Counted from the first letter of the stretch, positions 7,363 to 16,971 are shown. The stretch: 64,000 nucleotides of DNA from Demequina rhizosphaerae (GCF_000971255.1 NZ_BBMC01000002.1:434001-498000), one strand, 5' to 3'. Translations and numbers: made by a program. The notes: a model not told the origin generated them from the letters alone.

Positions 7363-8742
7363 TCACGCCGGTCCGGCGCGGCTTGCCGCGACCAGGTCGG
7401 CCTGATCGAACCTGATGCGTGCCTGATAGCCGGGTCGGGGTCGCTGGTCGGGGTCGATCGAGGCGGGCGGGATGAACTCGGGGCTGCCCTGGCGGAACCT
7501 GATGGCCCACCCGTCCCGATGGATCCAGTGGTGGCAGGTGACGCACAGCATGATGCCGTTGTCGAGGTCGGTCCTGCCGCCGTCGACCCAGTAGCGGATG
7601 TGGTGGACGTCGCAGTGGCTGGGCGGCGCGCCGCACCACGCGCAACCCCGGTCGCGCTGCGCGATCGCCCGCCGCTGAGCAGCCGTGAACAGGCGCTCCG
7701 CGTACCCGTGGTCGAGGACCTCGCCCCGTGTGCCCAGCACGGTGGGGATGAGTTCCGCGTCCGCGGCGTACCAGCGCAGCAGGCTGCCGGGCATCGGACG
7801 CCTGATCCCGTCGATCTCCCCGTAGCCGTGGCCGGTCTGGAGGTCGGCGAGCGAGATGCGGATGTTGACGGTGGTCTTGACGGCGTCGTGGGGCTGGCGG
7901 CACCCGTTCGCGTGCCGCCCGAGCCAGCCCAGCCCGTCCGCACGCATCTGACCCGGAGTCGGCGGATCCTCGCCGCCGTCCTCGCGTGCCTCACGGAACT
8001 GCTTCTTCATGTACCCGTCGAGCGCGGCCAACAGAGGTGCGGCGGTCAGCGGGTCGAGCATCGCGGTGAGGCGGACCATGCCGTTGGCCTCCTCGCGCAC
8101 GCTCGCCAGCCGGGCGCGGTACAGCTCCTCGTACTGCTCCTCGCCTACCGGGGGCGGCGTCAGGCCCGCCTCGAGCTGCGCGACCAACGACCGGACGGTC
8201 TTGAGCGGCGAGATCACCGCCTTGTCGACGGCCATCTTCTCCACCCGTGTCAGGGACACCTGCCCCAACGGGGTGGCCCGCACCGCATCGTCCACCGGCA
8301 GGCCGTCCATGTCACGCGCGTCCGGATGCAGCATCAACACCTCACGCAGCAGCACGAACTTATCCGCGCTCAGCCGGCCCTCCCTCGCCTCATACGCGAG
8401 ATGAGGCAGCACCGACGCACCACCCGGCGCATCGTCCGGGCCGCCGTACAAAGCGGTGCCCATGACGCGCAGCCGCTCGGCCTCGGCCACCGTGCCGCCG
8501 GTCTCGGACGCGATCAGCTGATCGACCCCCCGGAACCCCTGCCGGCTCGCGATCCCCGCACGCCCCGGACCGGACCGCACGGCGAGCCTGGCGGCCATCT
8601 GCGCGACCACCAGATCGGTCTCGCGCCGCCGACCGACCGCCTCCCGCATGAGCGCCACCGCGTCCCACTCAGGCAGCCCGCCTGAAGCCTCGACACGCGC
8701 GCGGAGCCCGTCGAGCGGATCGGCGACGGTCGTCTCGGCCAT
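7363..8742 (-). CDS. DUF222 / HNH endonuclease-domain protein (13E12-repeat family)
   Basis: A 459-residue two-part protein: an alpha-helical DUF222 region (~20-300) and a C-terminal HNH domain (~390-435). The HNH motif is intact: CAWCGAPPSHCDVHHIRYW, then GGRTDLDNGIMLCVTCHHWIH, with two CxxC pairs for a structural zinc and the catalytic HH. Such proteins are multicopy in Micrococcales, Mycobacterium and relatives; their biological role is not established, though mobile or defence roles have been suggested. No intron, intein or terminal repeat is visible around it. A GGACGATGCG word at 8428-8437 encodes a GGPDDAPGG loop. Confidence 0.88.
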   Translation of the reverse strand: MAETTVADPLDGLRARVEASGGLPEWDAVALMREAVGRRRETDLVVAQMAARLAVRSGPGRAGIASRQGFRGVDQLIASETGGTVAEAERLRVMGTALYGGPDDAPGGASVLPHLAYEAREGRLSADKFVLLREVLMLHPDARDMDGLPVDDAVRATPLGQVSLTRVEKMAVDKAVISPLKTVRSLVAQLEAGLTPPPVGEEQYEELYRARLASVREEANGMVRLTAMLDPLTAAPLLAALDGYMKKQFREAREDGGEDPPTPGQMRADGLGWLGRHANGCRQPHDAVKTTVNIRISLADLQTGHGYGEIDGIRRPMPGSLLRWYAADAELIPTVLGTRGEVLDHGYAERLFTAAQRRAIAQRDRGCAWCGAPPSHCDVHHIRYWVDGGRTDLDNGIMLCVTCHHWIHRDGWAIRFRQGSPEFIPPASIDPDQRPRPGYQARIRFDQADLVAASRAGPA

Positions 8743-8832
8743 GTGACAAGTCCACCATCCAGGTCAGACAACGAACCCGACAAACCGGACAGTTGTCCAC
8801 AGGCGGTGAGGGCCGGGACCAGGCGGGACGGG

Positions 8833-11352
8833 CTAGTCGATCTCCCCGTCCGCGTCGACCACCGCGGGAAGCGAGGCCGTCACGACCGAGCCGTCCGAGC
8901 GCATCGTGCCGTGGAACGCGGAGGCGTCGGGCGCACCCGGCAGGCGCGGCCCCTGACCGTCGAGCGGCACGGTGACGTCCTCGCCGCGCAGCACGCTCAC
9001 CCGCTCGCCGCGCACCATCACGGTGAGGCCCTGCCCCTCCTCGACGGTGAAGGCGATCTCCTCGGGCCGCAGCGTCACGCACAGGCGTGTCCCGCGCTGC
9101 GTGAGGCGGAACCGCATCTCGGGCCACGCCTCGGGCAGGCGCGGATCGAAGGACAGCACGCCGCCGTAGTCGCGCATGCCGCCGAAGCCGTGCACGAGCG
9201 CCGACCACACGCCGCCGGCCGAGGCGACGTGGACGCCGTCGGCGGTGTTGGCGTGCAGGTTCGCGATGTCGACGAACAGCCCGTCCCAGAAGTAGCGCAG
9301 CGCGAGCTCGTGGTAGCCGACCTCGGCCGCCATGATCGACTGCACCACGCCCGACAGCGTCGAGTCGCCGGTGGTGATGGGGTCGTAGTAGTCGAAGTCG
9401 GCCTTCTTCTCCTCCGAGGAGAACTGGTCCCCCTGGAGGAACAGCGCGAGCACGACGTCCGCCTGCTTGAGCACCTGGAAGCGGTAGATCACCAGCGGGT
9501 GGAAGTGCAGGAGCAGCGGCCGCTGCTCGGGCGGCGTGTTCTCGAGGTCCCACAGCTCGCGCTCGTGGAACAGCGCGTCCTGCGGGTGGATGCCGAGGTC
9601 CTCGTCCCACAGGATCGCCATGGACTCCGCGGCGGACTCCCACTCGATCACCTCGGCGTCCTCGAGGCCCAGCCGCGCGACCATCTTGCGGTACTGGTCG
9701 GGCCACATCGAGGCGAGCTTGCGCACCGCCGCCGCCGCGGCGCGCAGGTTGAAGCGCGCCATGACGTTCGTGTAGAGGTTGTCGTTCACCACGGTCGTGT
9801 ACTCGTCCGGGCCGGTGACGCCGTGGATGCGGAAGCTCGACCCGTCGCCCTTGATGTTGCGCCAGAAGCCCAGGTCCGCCCACATGCGCGCGGTCTGCAC
9901 GAGGATGTCGATGCCCTCGCGCGCGAGGAACTCGTCGTCGCCGGTGGCCTTGACGTACTTGTCGATCGCGAAGGAGATGTCGGCGTCGATGTGGTACTGC
10001 GCGGTGCCGGCCGCGTAGTACGCGGAGGCCTCCTCGCCGTTGATGGTCCGCCACGGGAACAGGGCGCCGTGCTGCGCGAGCTCGCTGGCCCGTTCGATCG
10101 CCTTCGGCAGCATGCGGAAGCGGTAGCGCAGCGCGTTCCGCGCGATGCCGGGCGACGTGTAGACGAAGAAGGGCACCACGTAGATCTCGGTGTCCCAGAA
10201 GTAGTGGCCGCTGTAGCCGGACCCGGTCACGCCCTTCGCGGCCACGCCCTGGCCGTCGCCGCGCGCGGCCGCCTGTGCGAGCTGGAAGAGGTTCCAGCGG
10301 ATCGCCTGCTGCACGCGGTCGTCGCCGTCGACCTCGACGTCCGAGCGCTTCCAGAAGTCCCCGAGCCACTCCTCCTGGTCCGCGAACTGCTTCTCGACGG
10401 TCTCGTTGCGCACGCGCGACAGCGTGCGGTGGCAGCGGTCGCCGAGCTCGCGCGCGGGCACCATCCGGGACGTGTGATACGTCACGACCTTGGTGAGGCT
10501 GAACGTGCGCCCCGGCTGCGCGTGGAAGCGGAACACCTGCTTCGCGTAGTCGGGCTGGATCTCGGTCTCGGCCTGCACCTCGCCGTCGAAGTCGTACGTG
10601 TGCTCCATCGCGACCGCGAGGGTCATCCCGGAGTTGACGCACTGGTAGCCGAGCATGAGGTGGTCGTCGTGCGCGCGGTGCAGCCGCGGCTCGAGGACGC
10701 GCTCGTTGAAGTTCTCCGACTTGCGGGGGTCGAAGCCCACGCCGCCGCCGGGCGAGGAGCGGTACTCGTCCGCGCCCGCCTGCCGGTTGAGCAGCTGCGA
10801 CGACACCGCGATGGGCGCCTCCTTGTCGAGCAGCGTCACCTCGAACTGCATGATCGCGAGGTGGCGCTGCTGGAACGAGACCATGCGGCGCGAGCGCACG
10901 CGGACGCGGTTGCCGGCCGGAGTGCGCCACAGCAGGTCGCGCGTGAGCACTCCGGTGCGCATGTCGAGCGTGCGCGAGTACTCCGGCAGGTCCGCGACGG
11001 ACAGCAGCAGCGGCTCGTCGTCGACGTACAGCCGGATGATCTTGGGGTCCGGCACGTTGACGATGGTCTGGCCGGTGCGCGCGAAGCCGTACGCCTCCTC
11101 GGCGTGCCGGATCCGCCACGTCTCGTGGAAGCCGTTGATGAAGGCGCCGTGCGCGTACGCGTCGTGGCCCTCCTCGATGTTGCCGCGGAGCCCCAGGTAG
11201 CCGTTGCCGAGGGAGAACAGCGTCTCCGTCGTGCCCATGTCCTCGGAGCCGAACTCGGTCTCGACCAGCCGCCACGGGTCCGCGGGGAACCTCAGCCGGT
11301 CGACATAGTCGGGCGCGGTCGTGTCGCCGAGCGCGCGCTGCGCCACCTTCAT
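8833..11352 (-). CDS. Glycoside hydrolase family 65 (kojibiose/trehalose/maltose phosphorylase type)
   Basis: An 839-residue protein with full GH65 architecture: N-terminal beta-sandwich (~1-280), linker, (alpha/alpha)6 catalytic barrel (~330-720) and C-terminal sheet. The catalytic acid is the Glu of HGVTGPDEYTTVVNDN (~residue 517), and the phosphate-contact region TTGDSTLSGVVQSI is present. GH65 enzymes phosphorolyse alpha-glucosides such as trehalose, kojibiose or maltose to beta-glucose 1-phosphate. The overlapping upstream gene (ATGA, 11349-11352) is a beta-phosphoglucomutase-like HAD protein, which converts that product to glucose 6-phosphate, so the two form a complete utilisation step. 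The linkage specificity cannot be decided from sequence alone. Cytoplasmic; no signal peptide. Confidence 0.92.
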   Translation of the reverse strand: MKVAQRALGDTTAPDYVDRLRFPADPWRLVETEFGSEDMGTTETLFSLGNGYLGLRGNIEEGHDAYAHGAFINGFHETWRIRHAEEAYGFARTGQTIVNVPDPKIIRLYVDDEPLLLSVADLPEYSRTLDMRTGVLTRDLLWRTPAGNRVRVRSRRMVSFQQRHLAIMQFEVTLLDKEAPIAVSSQLLNRQAGADEYRSSPGGGVGFDPRKSENFNERVLEPRLHRAHDDHLMLGYQCVNSGMTLAVAMEHTYDFDGEVQAETEIQPDYAKQVFRFHAQPGRTFSLTKVVTYHTSRMVPARELGDRCHRTLSRVRNETVEKQFADQEEWLGDFWKRSDVEVDGDDRVQQAIRWNLFQLAQAAARGDGQGVAAKGVTGSGYSGHYFWDTEIYVVPFFVYTSPGIARNALRYRFRMLPKAIERASELAQHGALFPWRTINGEEASAYYAAGTAQYHIDADISFAIDKYVKATGDDEFLAREGIDILVQTARMWADLGFWRNIKGDGSSFRIHGVTGPDEYTTVVNDNLYTNVMARFNLRAAAAAVRKLASMWPDQYRKMVARLGLEDAEVIEWESAAESMAILWDEDLGIHPQDALFHERELWDLENTPPEQRPLLLHFHPLVIYRFQVLKQADVVLALFLQGDQFSSEEKKADFDYYDPITTGDSTLSGVVQSIMAAEVGYHELALRYFWDGLFVDIANLHANTADGVHVASAGGVWSALVHGFGGMRDYGGVLSFDPRLPEAWPEMRFRLTQRGTRLCVTLRPEEIAFTVEEGQGLTVMVRGERVSVLRGEDVTVPLDGQGPRLPGAPDASAFHGTMRSDGSVVTASLPAVVDADGEID

Positions 11353-12101
11353 GCCTGCACCAGCTCCTTCAGGTCCTCGACGACGATGTCCGCGCCGCCC
11401 GCGAGCAGCTCGTCCGCGCCGGCGCCACGGTCGACGCCGACGACGAGGCCGAACGCGCCGGCCCTGCCCGCCTCGACGCCCGACATGGCGTCCTCGACGA
11501 CGACGGCCTGCTCCTTGGGCACCCCGAGCAGCTCCGCCGCGTACAGGTACGTGTCGGGCGCGGGCTTGCCCGCGATGCCGTGGTCGGCGGCCACCTGGCC
11601 GCTCACGACGATCTCGAAGCGGTCGGCCAGCCCGGCCGCCTCGAGCACCGCGGGCGCGTTGCGCGAGCTCGACACGACCGCCATCGCGCAGCCGACGCTC
11701 TCGAGGTGCTCGATCAGCGCGACCGAGCCCGGGTACGGGGTCACGCCCTCGTCGCGCAGGATCGCGGCGAAGGCCTCGTTCTTGGTGTTGCCGACGCCGC
11801 AGATGGTCTCGGTGCCCGGCGCATCGTCCGGCGTGCCCTCGGGGAGGGTGACGCCGCGCGACGCGAGGCACGACCGCACGCCGTCGTAGCGCGGCTTGCC
11901 GTCGACGTACTGGAAGTAGTCGGCGTCCGTGTAGGCCGGGGTGATGCCGTGCGCCTCGAAGTAGTCCGTGAACATCCGCCGCCACGCGTCCATGTGCACG
12001 TCCGCGGTGGGCGTGAGCACGCCGTCCAGGTCGAAGAGTGCGGCGGCGAAGCTCGCGTCGGGCACCTGGGGCAGGTGCCAGGGGGCGGTGTCGGTCGTCA
12101 C
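11349..12101 (-). CDS. HAD hydrolase, beta-phosphoglucomutase family
   Basis: A 250-residue HAD protein. Motif I is FDLDGVLTPTADVH (nucleophile and acid/base Asp near residues 23-25), the cap domain follows, motif II is VVSSSRN, motif III the Lys in GKPAPDTYLYAAELLGV, and motif IV VVEDAMSGVEAGRAG. This set is that of beta-phosphoglucomutase, which isomerises beta-glucose 1-phosphate to glucose 6-phosphate. The stop overlaps the start of the GH65 phosphorylase, whose product it would use. I chose the GTG at 12101 because GGAGGGAG lies six bases upstream; the open frame continues further but without a ribosome site. A trehalose 6-phosphate phosphatase-like role is possible but less likely. Confidence 0.88.
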   Translation of the reverse strand: MTTDTAPWHLPQVPDASFAAALFDLDGVLTPTADVHMDAWRRMFTDYFEAHGITPAYTDADYFQYVDGKPRYDGVRSCLASRGVTLPEGTPDDAPGTETICGVGNTKNEAFAAILRDEGVTPYPGSVALIEHLESVGCAMAVVSSSRNAPAVLEAAGLADRFEIVVSGQVAADHGIAGKPAPDTYLYAAELLGVPKEQAVVVEDAMSGVEAGRAGAFGLVVGVDRGAGADELLAGGADIVVEDLKELVQA

Positions 12102-12293
12102 GGGGTCTCCCTCCAGCTCGGGGTTCGGTCGGATGCCTTGCACCCGGTCGAACGCGATCGCCCCGCTGGATGTTTCATGAGGGGCGACGGCCGCGTCCCC
12201 TCGATAGTAGCCACCCGCGATGTGCGGCTGTCGAGCGGGTGCCGTCGTGACCGGGGACGATGCGCGTCCGGGACTTTCCGTAGAGTGGAGAAC

Positions 12294-12914
12294 GTGGACA
12301 CGCAGGCCCTGGAGCCGATGCACGCCGAGGAGCTCGTCTCCGGCGCGGTGCTCGAGCAGCGCCACCTCGACGGCGGCATCCTCGGCGACCTCGAGGCGCA
12401 CGCGGTCGAGCTGCTCGAGTGCATGTTCAGCGACTGCCAGGGCGGCGAGTGCCGGCTGCCCAACCTGCGCGTGACCGGCACCACGATGCTCGGCTCGTCG
12501 TTCGCGACCCTCGCCACGCCGGGGGCGAGCGTGTTCTCCGGCCGCGTCGAGGGCGTGCGCATCGGCGCGCTGCTCATGGACGGCGCCGACGTCTCCGTCC
12601 ACAAGATCGTCGCGTCGCGGATCGACGTGCTGTCGCTGCGCGACGCGAAGGTGCGCCGGCTCGAGATCGTCGACTCGCAGATCGGGCTGCTCGACCTCAC
12701 CGGCTCGCGCCTCAAGGAGGTGTCCGTCGTGGGCGGCTCGATCGAGGAGCTGGTGCCGTCGCGCGGCGACGTCGACGGCTTCGACGTGTCGCGCACGACG
12801 CTCGGCCGCGTGGTGGAGGCGGCCGGCCTGCGCGGCGTCACGCTCTCCGTGCAGCAGGCGATGGAGCTGGGGCCGGACCTCGCGCGCCACCTGGGCGCGC
12901 ACCTCGTCGACTGA
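12294..12914 (+). CDS. Pentapeptide-repeat-like beta-helix protein, unknown function
   Basis: A 206-residue protein with repeating five-residue periodicity, for example CMFSDCQGGECRLPNLRV, FSGRVEGVRIGALLMDGADVS and SRIDVLSLRDAKVRRLEI, ending in a short helical tail (LRGVTLSVQQAMELG). This fits a right-handed quadrilateral beta-helix of the pentapeptide type, found in DNA-mimic gyrase-protection proteins and many uncharacterised cytoplasmic proteins. No partner is evident. The GTG at 12294 is preferred because GGAG sits four bases upstream; a GTG at 12285 is possible. The gap before it holds a GGGGACGATGCGCGTCC word (12255-12264 core). It stops six bases from the convergent pth stop. Confidence 0.7.
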   Translation: MDTQALEPMHAEELVSGAVLEQRHLDGGILGDLEAHAVELLECMFSDCQGGECRLPNLRVTGTTMLGSSFATLATPGASVFSGRVEGVRIGALLMDGADVSVHKIVASRIDVLSLRDAKVRRLEIVDSQIGLLDLTGSRLKEVSVVGGSIEELVPSRGDVDGFDVSRTTLGRVVEAAGLRGVTLSVQQAMELGPDLARHLGAHLVD

Positions 12915-12919
12915 CGGGC

Positions 12920-13492
12920 TCAGCCCTTCGTGTGGAACCTCATCTGCGCGGCCTCGACGCCGTGCTCGAGGATCGCCTCGACGGCGTCCGCCGCATCGTC
13001 CACGAGGAACGGCAGCTCCTTGCGCTCGGTCGCGGAGAACGGCTTGAGCACGAACGTGGCCGCCTCCATGCGACCCGGCGGGCGGCCGATGCCGACGCGC
13101 ACCCGCACGTAGTCGGGCGTGCCGAGCGCCTTGGTGACGTCCTTGAGGCCGTTGTGGCCCGCGGAGCCGCCGCCGCGCTTGATCTTCACGGTGCCGAAGG
13201 GGATGTCGAGCTCGTCGTGGATGACGATCACGTCCGTCGGCGGGACGGAGTGGTACTTCGCGAGCGACGAGGTGGGACCGCCGGACACGTTCATGTACGA
13301 CATCGGGCAGCCGATGACCACGGGCCCGCCCGCGAGCCGCACGGTCGCGTTGCGGGTGTGGGTCTTCTTGGAGACGGAGAGGGACGATGCGCCGCGGCGC
13401 GCCAGCTCGTCGATCACCATCTGACCGATGTTGTGGCGCGTCTCCGCGTACTCGGGACCCGGGTTCCCCAGGCCGATGACCAGGCTCGACAC
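12920..13492 (-). CDS. pth: Peptidyl-tRNA hydrolase
   Basis: A 190-residue enzyme that cleaves peptidyl-tRNA released from stalled ribosomes. Family marks are GLGNPGPEYAETRHNIG with the catalytic His, the MSYMNVSG substrate loop, VIHDELDIPFG with the catalytic Asp, and GGGSAGHNGLKD. I chose the GTG at 13492, which has a strong GGAGGAGGAG site just upstream; a longer frame adds a low-complexity Pro/Arg extension unlike any Pth. It follows rplY by 82 bases on the same strand, the usual actinobacterial pairing. A GGACGATGCG word (13382-13391) lies inside the gene. Confidence 0.96.
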   Translation of the reverse strand: MSSLVIGLGNPGPEYAETRHNIGQMVIDELARRGASSLSVSKKTHTRNATVRLAGGPVVIGCPMSYMNVSGGPTSSLAKYHSVPPTDVIVIHDELDIPFGTVKIKRGGGSAGHNGLKDVTKALGTPDYVRVRVGIGRPPGRMEAATFVLKPFSATERKELPFLVDDAADAVEAILEHGVEAAQMRFHTKG

Positions 13493-13574
13493 TCGCTCCT
13501 CCTCCGACTGCTCGTGAGACGACGACGCCCGGCCCGCCCACAGTCGGGCGAGCCGGGCGAGCATCGGTGTGAGA

Positions 13575-14180
13575 CTACTCCGCGGCGGTCTCGGCGGCCT
13601 CGGCGGCGGGGGCCTCCTCGGCCTCCTCCTCGGCGCCGGCGCCACGCGGGACGGAGATGGTGACGACGGTGATGTCACCGTCGGTCACGAGCGAGGCGCC
13701 CTTGGGGAGCTCGACGTCCTTGGCGTGGATGACCGCGCCCTCCTCGAGGCCCTCGATCGAGACCTCGACGGACTCGGGGAGGTGGGTGGCCTCGGCCTCG
13801 AGCTGCAGCGTGGCGTGCTCGACGACGTGGATGGTGCCCGCGAAGGACTCGCCGGTGACGTGCACGGGGACGTCGACGGTGATCTTCTCGCCCTTCTTCA
13901 CGAGGAGGAGGTCGACGTGCTCGATGATGCGGCGGACGGGCTCGATCTGGACGTCCTTGGCGATCGCGAGCTCCGACGAGCCGTCGAGCTCGATGGTGAG
14001 GAGGGCGTTCGAGTGCTTGAGCGCCATCATGGTCTCGTGGCCCGGGAGCAGCACGTGGACCGGGTCGGTGCCGTGGCCGTAGAGGACCGCGGGGATCTGG
14101 TGGGCGGCGCGGGCGCGGCGGGCGGCGCCCTTGCCGAACTCGGTGCGCGTGGTGGCGGCGAGCGTGAGCTGGTCGGACAT
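13575..14180 (-). CDS. rplY: 50S ribosomal protein L25/general stress protein Ctc
   Basis: A 201-residue long-form L25 (CTC/TL5 type): an N-terminal 5S-rRNA-binding L25 domain (TRTEFGKGAARRARAAHQIPAVLYGHG) followed by the C-terminal beta domain (VDVPVHVTGESFAGTI...GLEEGAVIHAKDVELPKG) and an acidic Ala/Glu tail. It binds 5S rRNA in the large subunit. The ATG at 14180 has AGAGGAG nine bases upstream. Normally in Actinobacteria prs lies directly upstream; here about 7.5 kb of other genes separates the two, so rplY has its own promoter region (see the -10-like element at 14288-14293) and an approximately 100-base leader. Confidence 0.95.
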   Translation of the reverse strand: MSDQLTLAATTRTEFGKGAARRARAAHQIPAVLYGHGTDPVHVLLPGHETMMALKHSNALLTIELDGSSELAIAKDVQIEPVRRIIEHVDLLLVKKGEKITVDVPVHVTGESFAGTIHVVEHATLQLEAEATHLPESVEVSIEGLEEGAVIHAKDVELPKGASLVTDGDITVVTISVPRGAGAEEEAEEAPAAEAAETAAE

Positions 14181-14287
14181 GCGATTCTCCTCTTGCGTCA
14201 GATGGGGCCACGGCAAGGCAGGGCATCTCGCATCTGCCGCGTCGATCACGGAGAGCCCGAGGGCCTCCCTCGCCGAGGAACCGGACA

Positions 14288-14293
14288 ACTATA
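14288..14293 (-). promoter_or_regulatory. -10-like hexamer for rplY
   Basis: On the minus strand TATAGT lies 108 bases upstream of the rplY start, one of few near-consensus -10 hexamers in this GC-rich window. No convincing -35 box is visible 16-18 bases further up. On the plus strand the same bases read TATACC, so a role for the divergent DUF1206 gene cannot be excluded. Confidence 0.35.
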
Positions 14294-14357
14294 CCTGGCC
14301 GGGGGGACGATGCGCCAGCCGAGGAATGCGGCCGCGACGAGGATGGTTGTGCCCGGC

Positions 14358-15152
14358 ATGACGTCGACATCGAGCAGTCCCCGCTCCGGCACGACAGGCG
14401 ACATCTGGGAGAAGGCGGCCCGCACGGGCTACGCCGTCTCCGGAGTCCTCCACGTGGTCCTCGGCTTCCTGATCGTCAAGATCGGGCTGGGGGCGAACGC
14501 CGAGGCCGACCAGAGCCACGCGCTCGCGAGCCTCGGCCACAACCCGCTCGGCACGGTGCTGCTCGCCGCGGCGGCGATCGCGTTCCTCGCGCTCGCGCTG
14601 TGGCAGGCCGCCGATGCGCTGAGGTCCGACGAGGACGCGATGGACCGTCTCAAGGCGGCCGGCAAGGCAGTCCTTTACGCGGCGCTCGCCTTCACGTCCG
14701 CGTCGATCGCGATGGGGTCCTCCGCGGGCAACGGCGACCAGAAGGCGCAGGGCTTCGCCGGCACGCTCATGCAGGCGCCCGCCGGGCGCCTGCTCGTGGG
14801 GGCCGTCGGGCTCGGCATCATCGCCGGCGCCGGCTACCACGTGGTCAAGGGCGTGCGGAGGAAGTTCCTCGAGGACCTCCGCGCGCTGCCCGGGCACGAG
14901 CACCTGGGGAAGGGCGTGACCGGGCTCGGCATCGTGGGCTACACGGCCAAGGGCGTCGCCCTGCTCGTCGTGGGCATCCTCTTCGTCTCGGCGGCCCTCA
15001 CCGCGAACCCGGACAAGGCCAAGGGCGTCGACGGCGCGGTCGAGTGGCTGCTCGGCGCGCCCGGCGGCCCGGTGGTCGTCGTGCTCGTCGGCCTCGGCTT
15101 CGCCGCGTACGGCCTGTACTCGTTCGCCCGCGCCCGCTACGCGAGGATGTGA
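14358..15152 (+). CDS. DUF1206 membrane protein
   Basis: A 264-residue integral membrane protein with three repeated two-helix units, the DUF1206 arrangement: GYAVSGVLHVVLGFLIVKI, then KAVLYAALAFTSASIA with RLLVGAVGLGIIAGAGYHVVKG, then GIVGYTAKGVALLVVGILFVSAAL with VVVLVGLGFAAYGLYSFARARY. Function is unknown in the family. The start is uncertain: ATG at 14358 is used here, but ATGs at 14343 and 14310 are in frame, the last lying inside a GGGGACGATGCGCC word. The following PAP2 gene starts one base after the stop, so they are probably one transcript. Confidence 0.8.
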   Translation: MTSTSSSPRSGTTGDIWEKAARTGYAVSGVLHVVLGFLIVKIGLGANAEADQSHALASLGHNPLGTVLLAAAAIAFLALALWQAADALRSDEDAMDRLKAAGKAVLYAALAFTSASIAMGSSAGNGDQKAQGFAGTLMQAPAGRLLVGAVGLGIIAGAGYHVVKGVRRKFLEDLRALPGHEHLGKGVTGLGIVGYTAKGVALLVVGILFVSAALTANPDKAKGVDGAVEWLLGAPGGPVVVVLVGLGFAAYGLYSFARARYARM

Positions 15153-15153
15153 C

Positions 15154-15900
15154 GTGAGCCGCGGACCGGGCGCGACGCCGCCCGCACCTCGAGACCTGCC
15201 GCGTGCGCTCGCGCGCCGCGTGCTCCTGCCCACCGCGCTGCTGTGGGTCGCCGTCGTCGGCGTGGGGTTCGCGCTGGCGGAGGTCCCCGAGAACGGCCTC
15301 AACGAGCGGCTGGTCGAGCTGCGCGTCCCGGCGCTGGACTCCGTGACCGCCTTCGTGTCCGGCTCGGCCTCGACGATGGTGGTGATCTGCACCGCGATCG
15401 TGGTGTCCGCCCTCGTGTGGTGGACCTCCCGGCGATGGTGGCTCGCGATCGTGCCGCTCGTCGCGCTGGCGCTCGAGGCGGCCGTGTTCCTCACGAGCTC
15501 CCTCGTCGTCGGGCGCGAGCGCCCCGACGTCGACCAGCTCGACCACGCTCCCCCGACGTCGAGCTTCCCCAGCGGCCACACCGGCGCGGCCACGAGCGTG
15601 TACCTGTCGTTCGCGCTGCTCGCCACGCGCATCCGGAACGGCGTGCTGCGCGTCACGGTGATCGTCGCCTGCGCGGCCATGCCGGTCGCGGTCGCGCTCA
15701 GCCGCGTCTACCGCGGCATGCACCATCCCACCGACGTGCTCGCCGGCCTCGTGGTCGGCGGGACGTGCGCGCTGATCGCGTGGACGTGGATGCCCGAGCG
15801 GACGGGCGAGGCGGCGTCCGACGCGGCGTCCGACGCGCGCTCCGCGGAGGGGTCCGAGGCGACCTCCGCGCCGGCGGACGGCATCTCCGCCACCCGCTGA
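15154..15900 (+). CDS. PAP2 family membrane phosphatase
   Basis: A 248-residue membrane phosphatase. The three PAP2 signature motifs are visible: GRERPD (C1), PSGHTGAATS (C2, catalytic His) and SRVYRGMHHPTDV (C3, nucleophile His). About six transmembrane helices surround them. Members dephosphorylate undecaprenyl diphosphate or phosphatidate at the outer membrane leaflet, recycling the lipid carrier or making diacylglycerol; which applies here is unclear. The Asp/Ser/Ala-rich C-terminal tail (SDAASDARSAEGSEATS) is probably disordered. GTG start one base after the DUF1206 stop. Confidence 0.88.
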   Translation: MSRGPGATPPAPRDLPRALARRVLLPTALLWVAVVGVGFALAEVPENGLNERLVELRVPALDSVTAFVSGSASTMVVICTAIVVSALVWWTSRRWWLAIVPLVALALEAAVFLTSSLVVGRERPDVDQLDHAPPTSSFPSGHTGAATSVYLSFALLATRIRNGVLRVTVIVACAAMPVAVALSRVYRGMHHPTDVLAGLVVGGTCALIAWTWMPERTGEAASDAASDARSAEGSEATSAPADGISATR

Positions 15901-15919
15901 CGCATCGTCCCCGCGCGCG

Positions 15920-16971
15920 TCACGGCTCAGGGAACCACCGCCGGACCGCGGTGGCGAAGCGGTCCTCGAACTGCGTGTCGTCGTGGCGTCCGCGCAGCCA
16001 GGCCACGAAGTCGCCGCCGGCCACCGCGTCGAGCTCGCGCCGGCAGCCCGCGGGGTCGGTGACCGCTCGGAGCAGCTGCTCCTCGGCCTGGGCCGCGTCC
16101 GCGTAGAGCAGCGGGTACCCGTCGGGCAGCAGCGCTCGCGCCCACGGGCGGTCGGGGAACACGCCCACCGCGCCCGCCACCATCGCCTCGACGTACTCGA
16201 GTCCGTAGGACTCGTCCCGCGCGGTCGCGAGGAAGGCCGTCGTGCGGGCGAGCCGGTAGTAGTAGTCCTCACGGGTCGCGGTGAGCGGACCCACCCAGGC
16301 CCAGTCCTTGCGCGACAGGCGGATCGCCTGCTCGGAGATGAGGTGCGACTCCTGCAGGCGCATCTCGACCCGGATGGGCGTCCGGCGCCGCACGCGCTCG
16401 ACCACGTCGAGGAACAGCCGGGGCTGCTTGCGCTCCGACAGCCGGATCGCCGGGTAGAGCACCACGGGCACGGCCGGCTCCTCGCGCGGCTGCACGTGGT
16501 CGAGCCGGATCCCCAGGTTCGACCACTCGATCCTGGCCCGCTCCGCCAGCTGCGGCACGGTGAGCGCGAAGACGATCTCGCGGACCTCCGTCGCGGTGCG
16601 CTGCGAGTTCGCGAAGGTGGGGAACAGCGCGCACGACAGCGCGAGCGAGGCGCGCTCGACGGGACGCGTGAACTGCGAGGTGTTCCACCACACGAAGTTC
16701 ATGATCCGCGGCTCCGCGCCGCTCGCGGCGAGCGTGCGCCACACCATCGGCGAGCTCACCACGTCCATGTTCACCACCACGGTCTCGCGGGGGTCGATCA
16801 GCTCGAGCGGGACCACGTCGAAGCCGTCCGCGCGCTGAGCGCGCGGGCCGACGAGCGCCGACCCGGGGAAGAGCCGCTGGAGGCGCCGCACCAGGGTCGC
16901 GCCCGCATCGTGCCCCGCGACGCGACCGTCCGCGACGGTGAGGCCGTCGTGGACGATCGCGACCGGGTGCA

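Noticed and set aside
7363-8742. DUF222/HNH protein as a homing endonuclease of a mobile intron or intein
   Set aside because: No interrupted host gene, no intein blocks and no terminal repeats around it; family members are usually free-standing chromosomal genes.
8793-8801. Exact DnaA-box-like TTGTCCACA in the short gap between the DUF222 and GH65 genes
   Set aside because: Single box with no partner boxes, no AT-rich unwinding region and no dnaA/dnaN nearby, so not an origin; one such 9-mer may be chance or part of a dispersed DnaA site.
8669-11889. Very long open frames in other frames over the GH65/HAD region (up to about 1048 codons)
   Set aside because: They are antisense or shifted shadows of strongly conserved genes; their translations are low-complexity Arg/Ala/His-rich with no family features. 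High GC removes stop codons from several frames.
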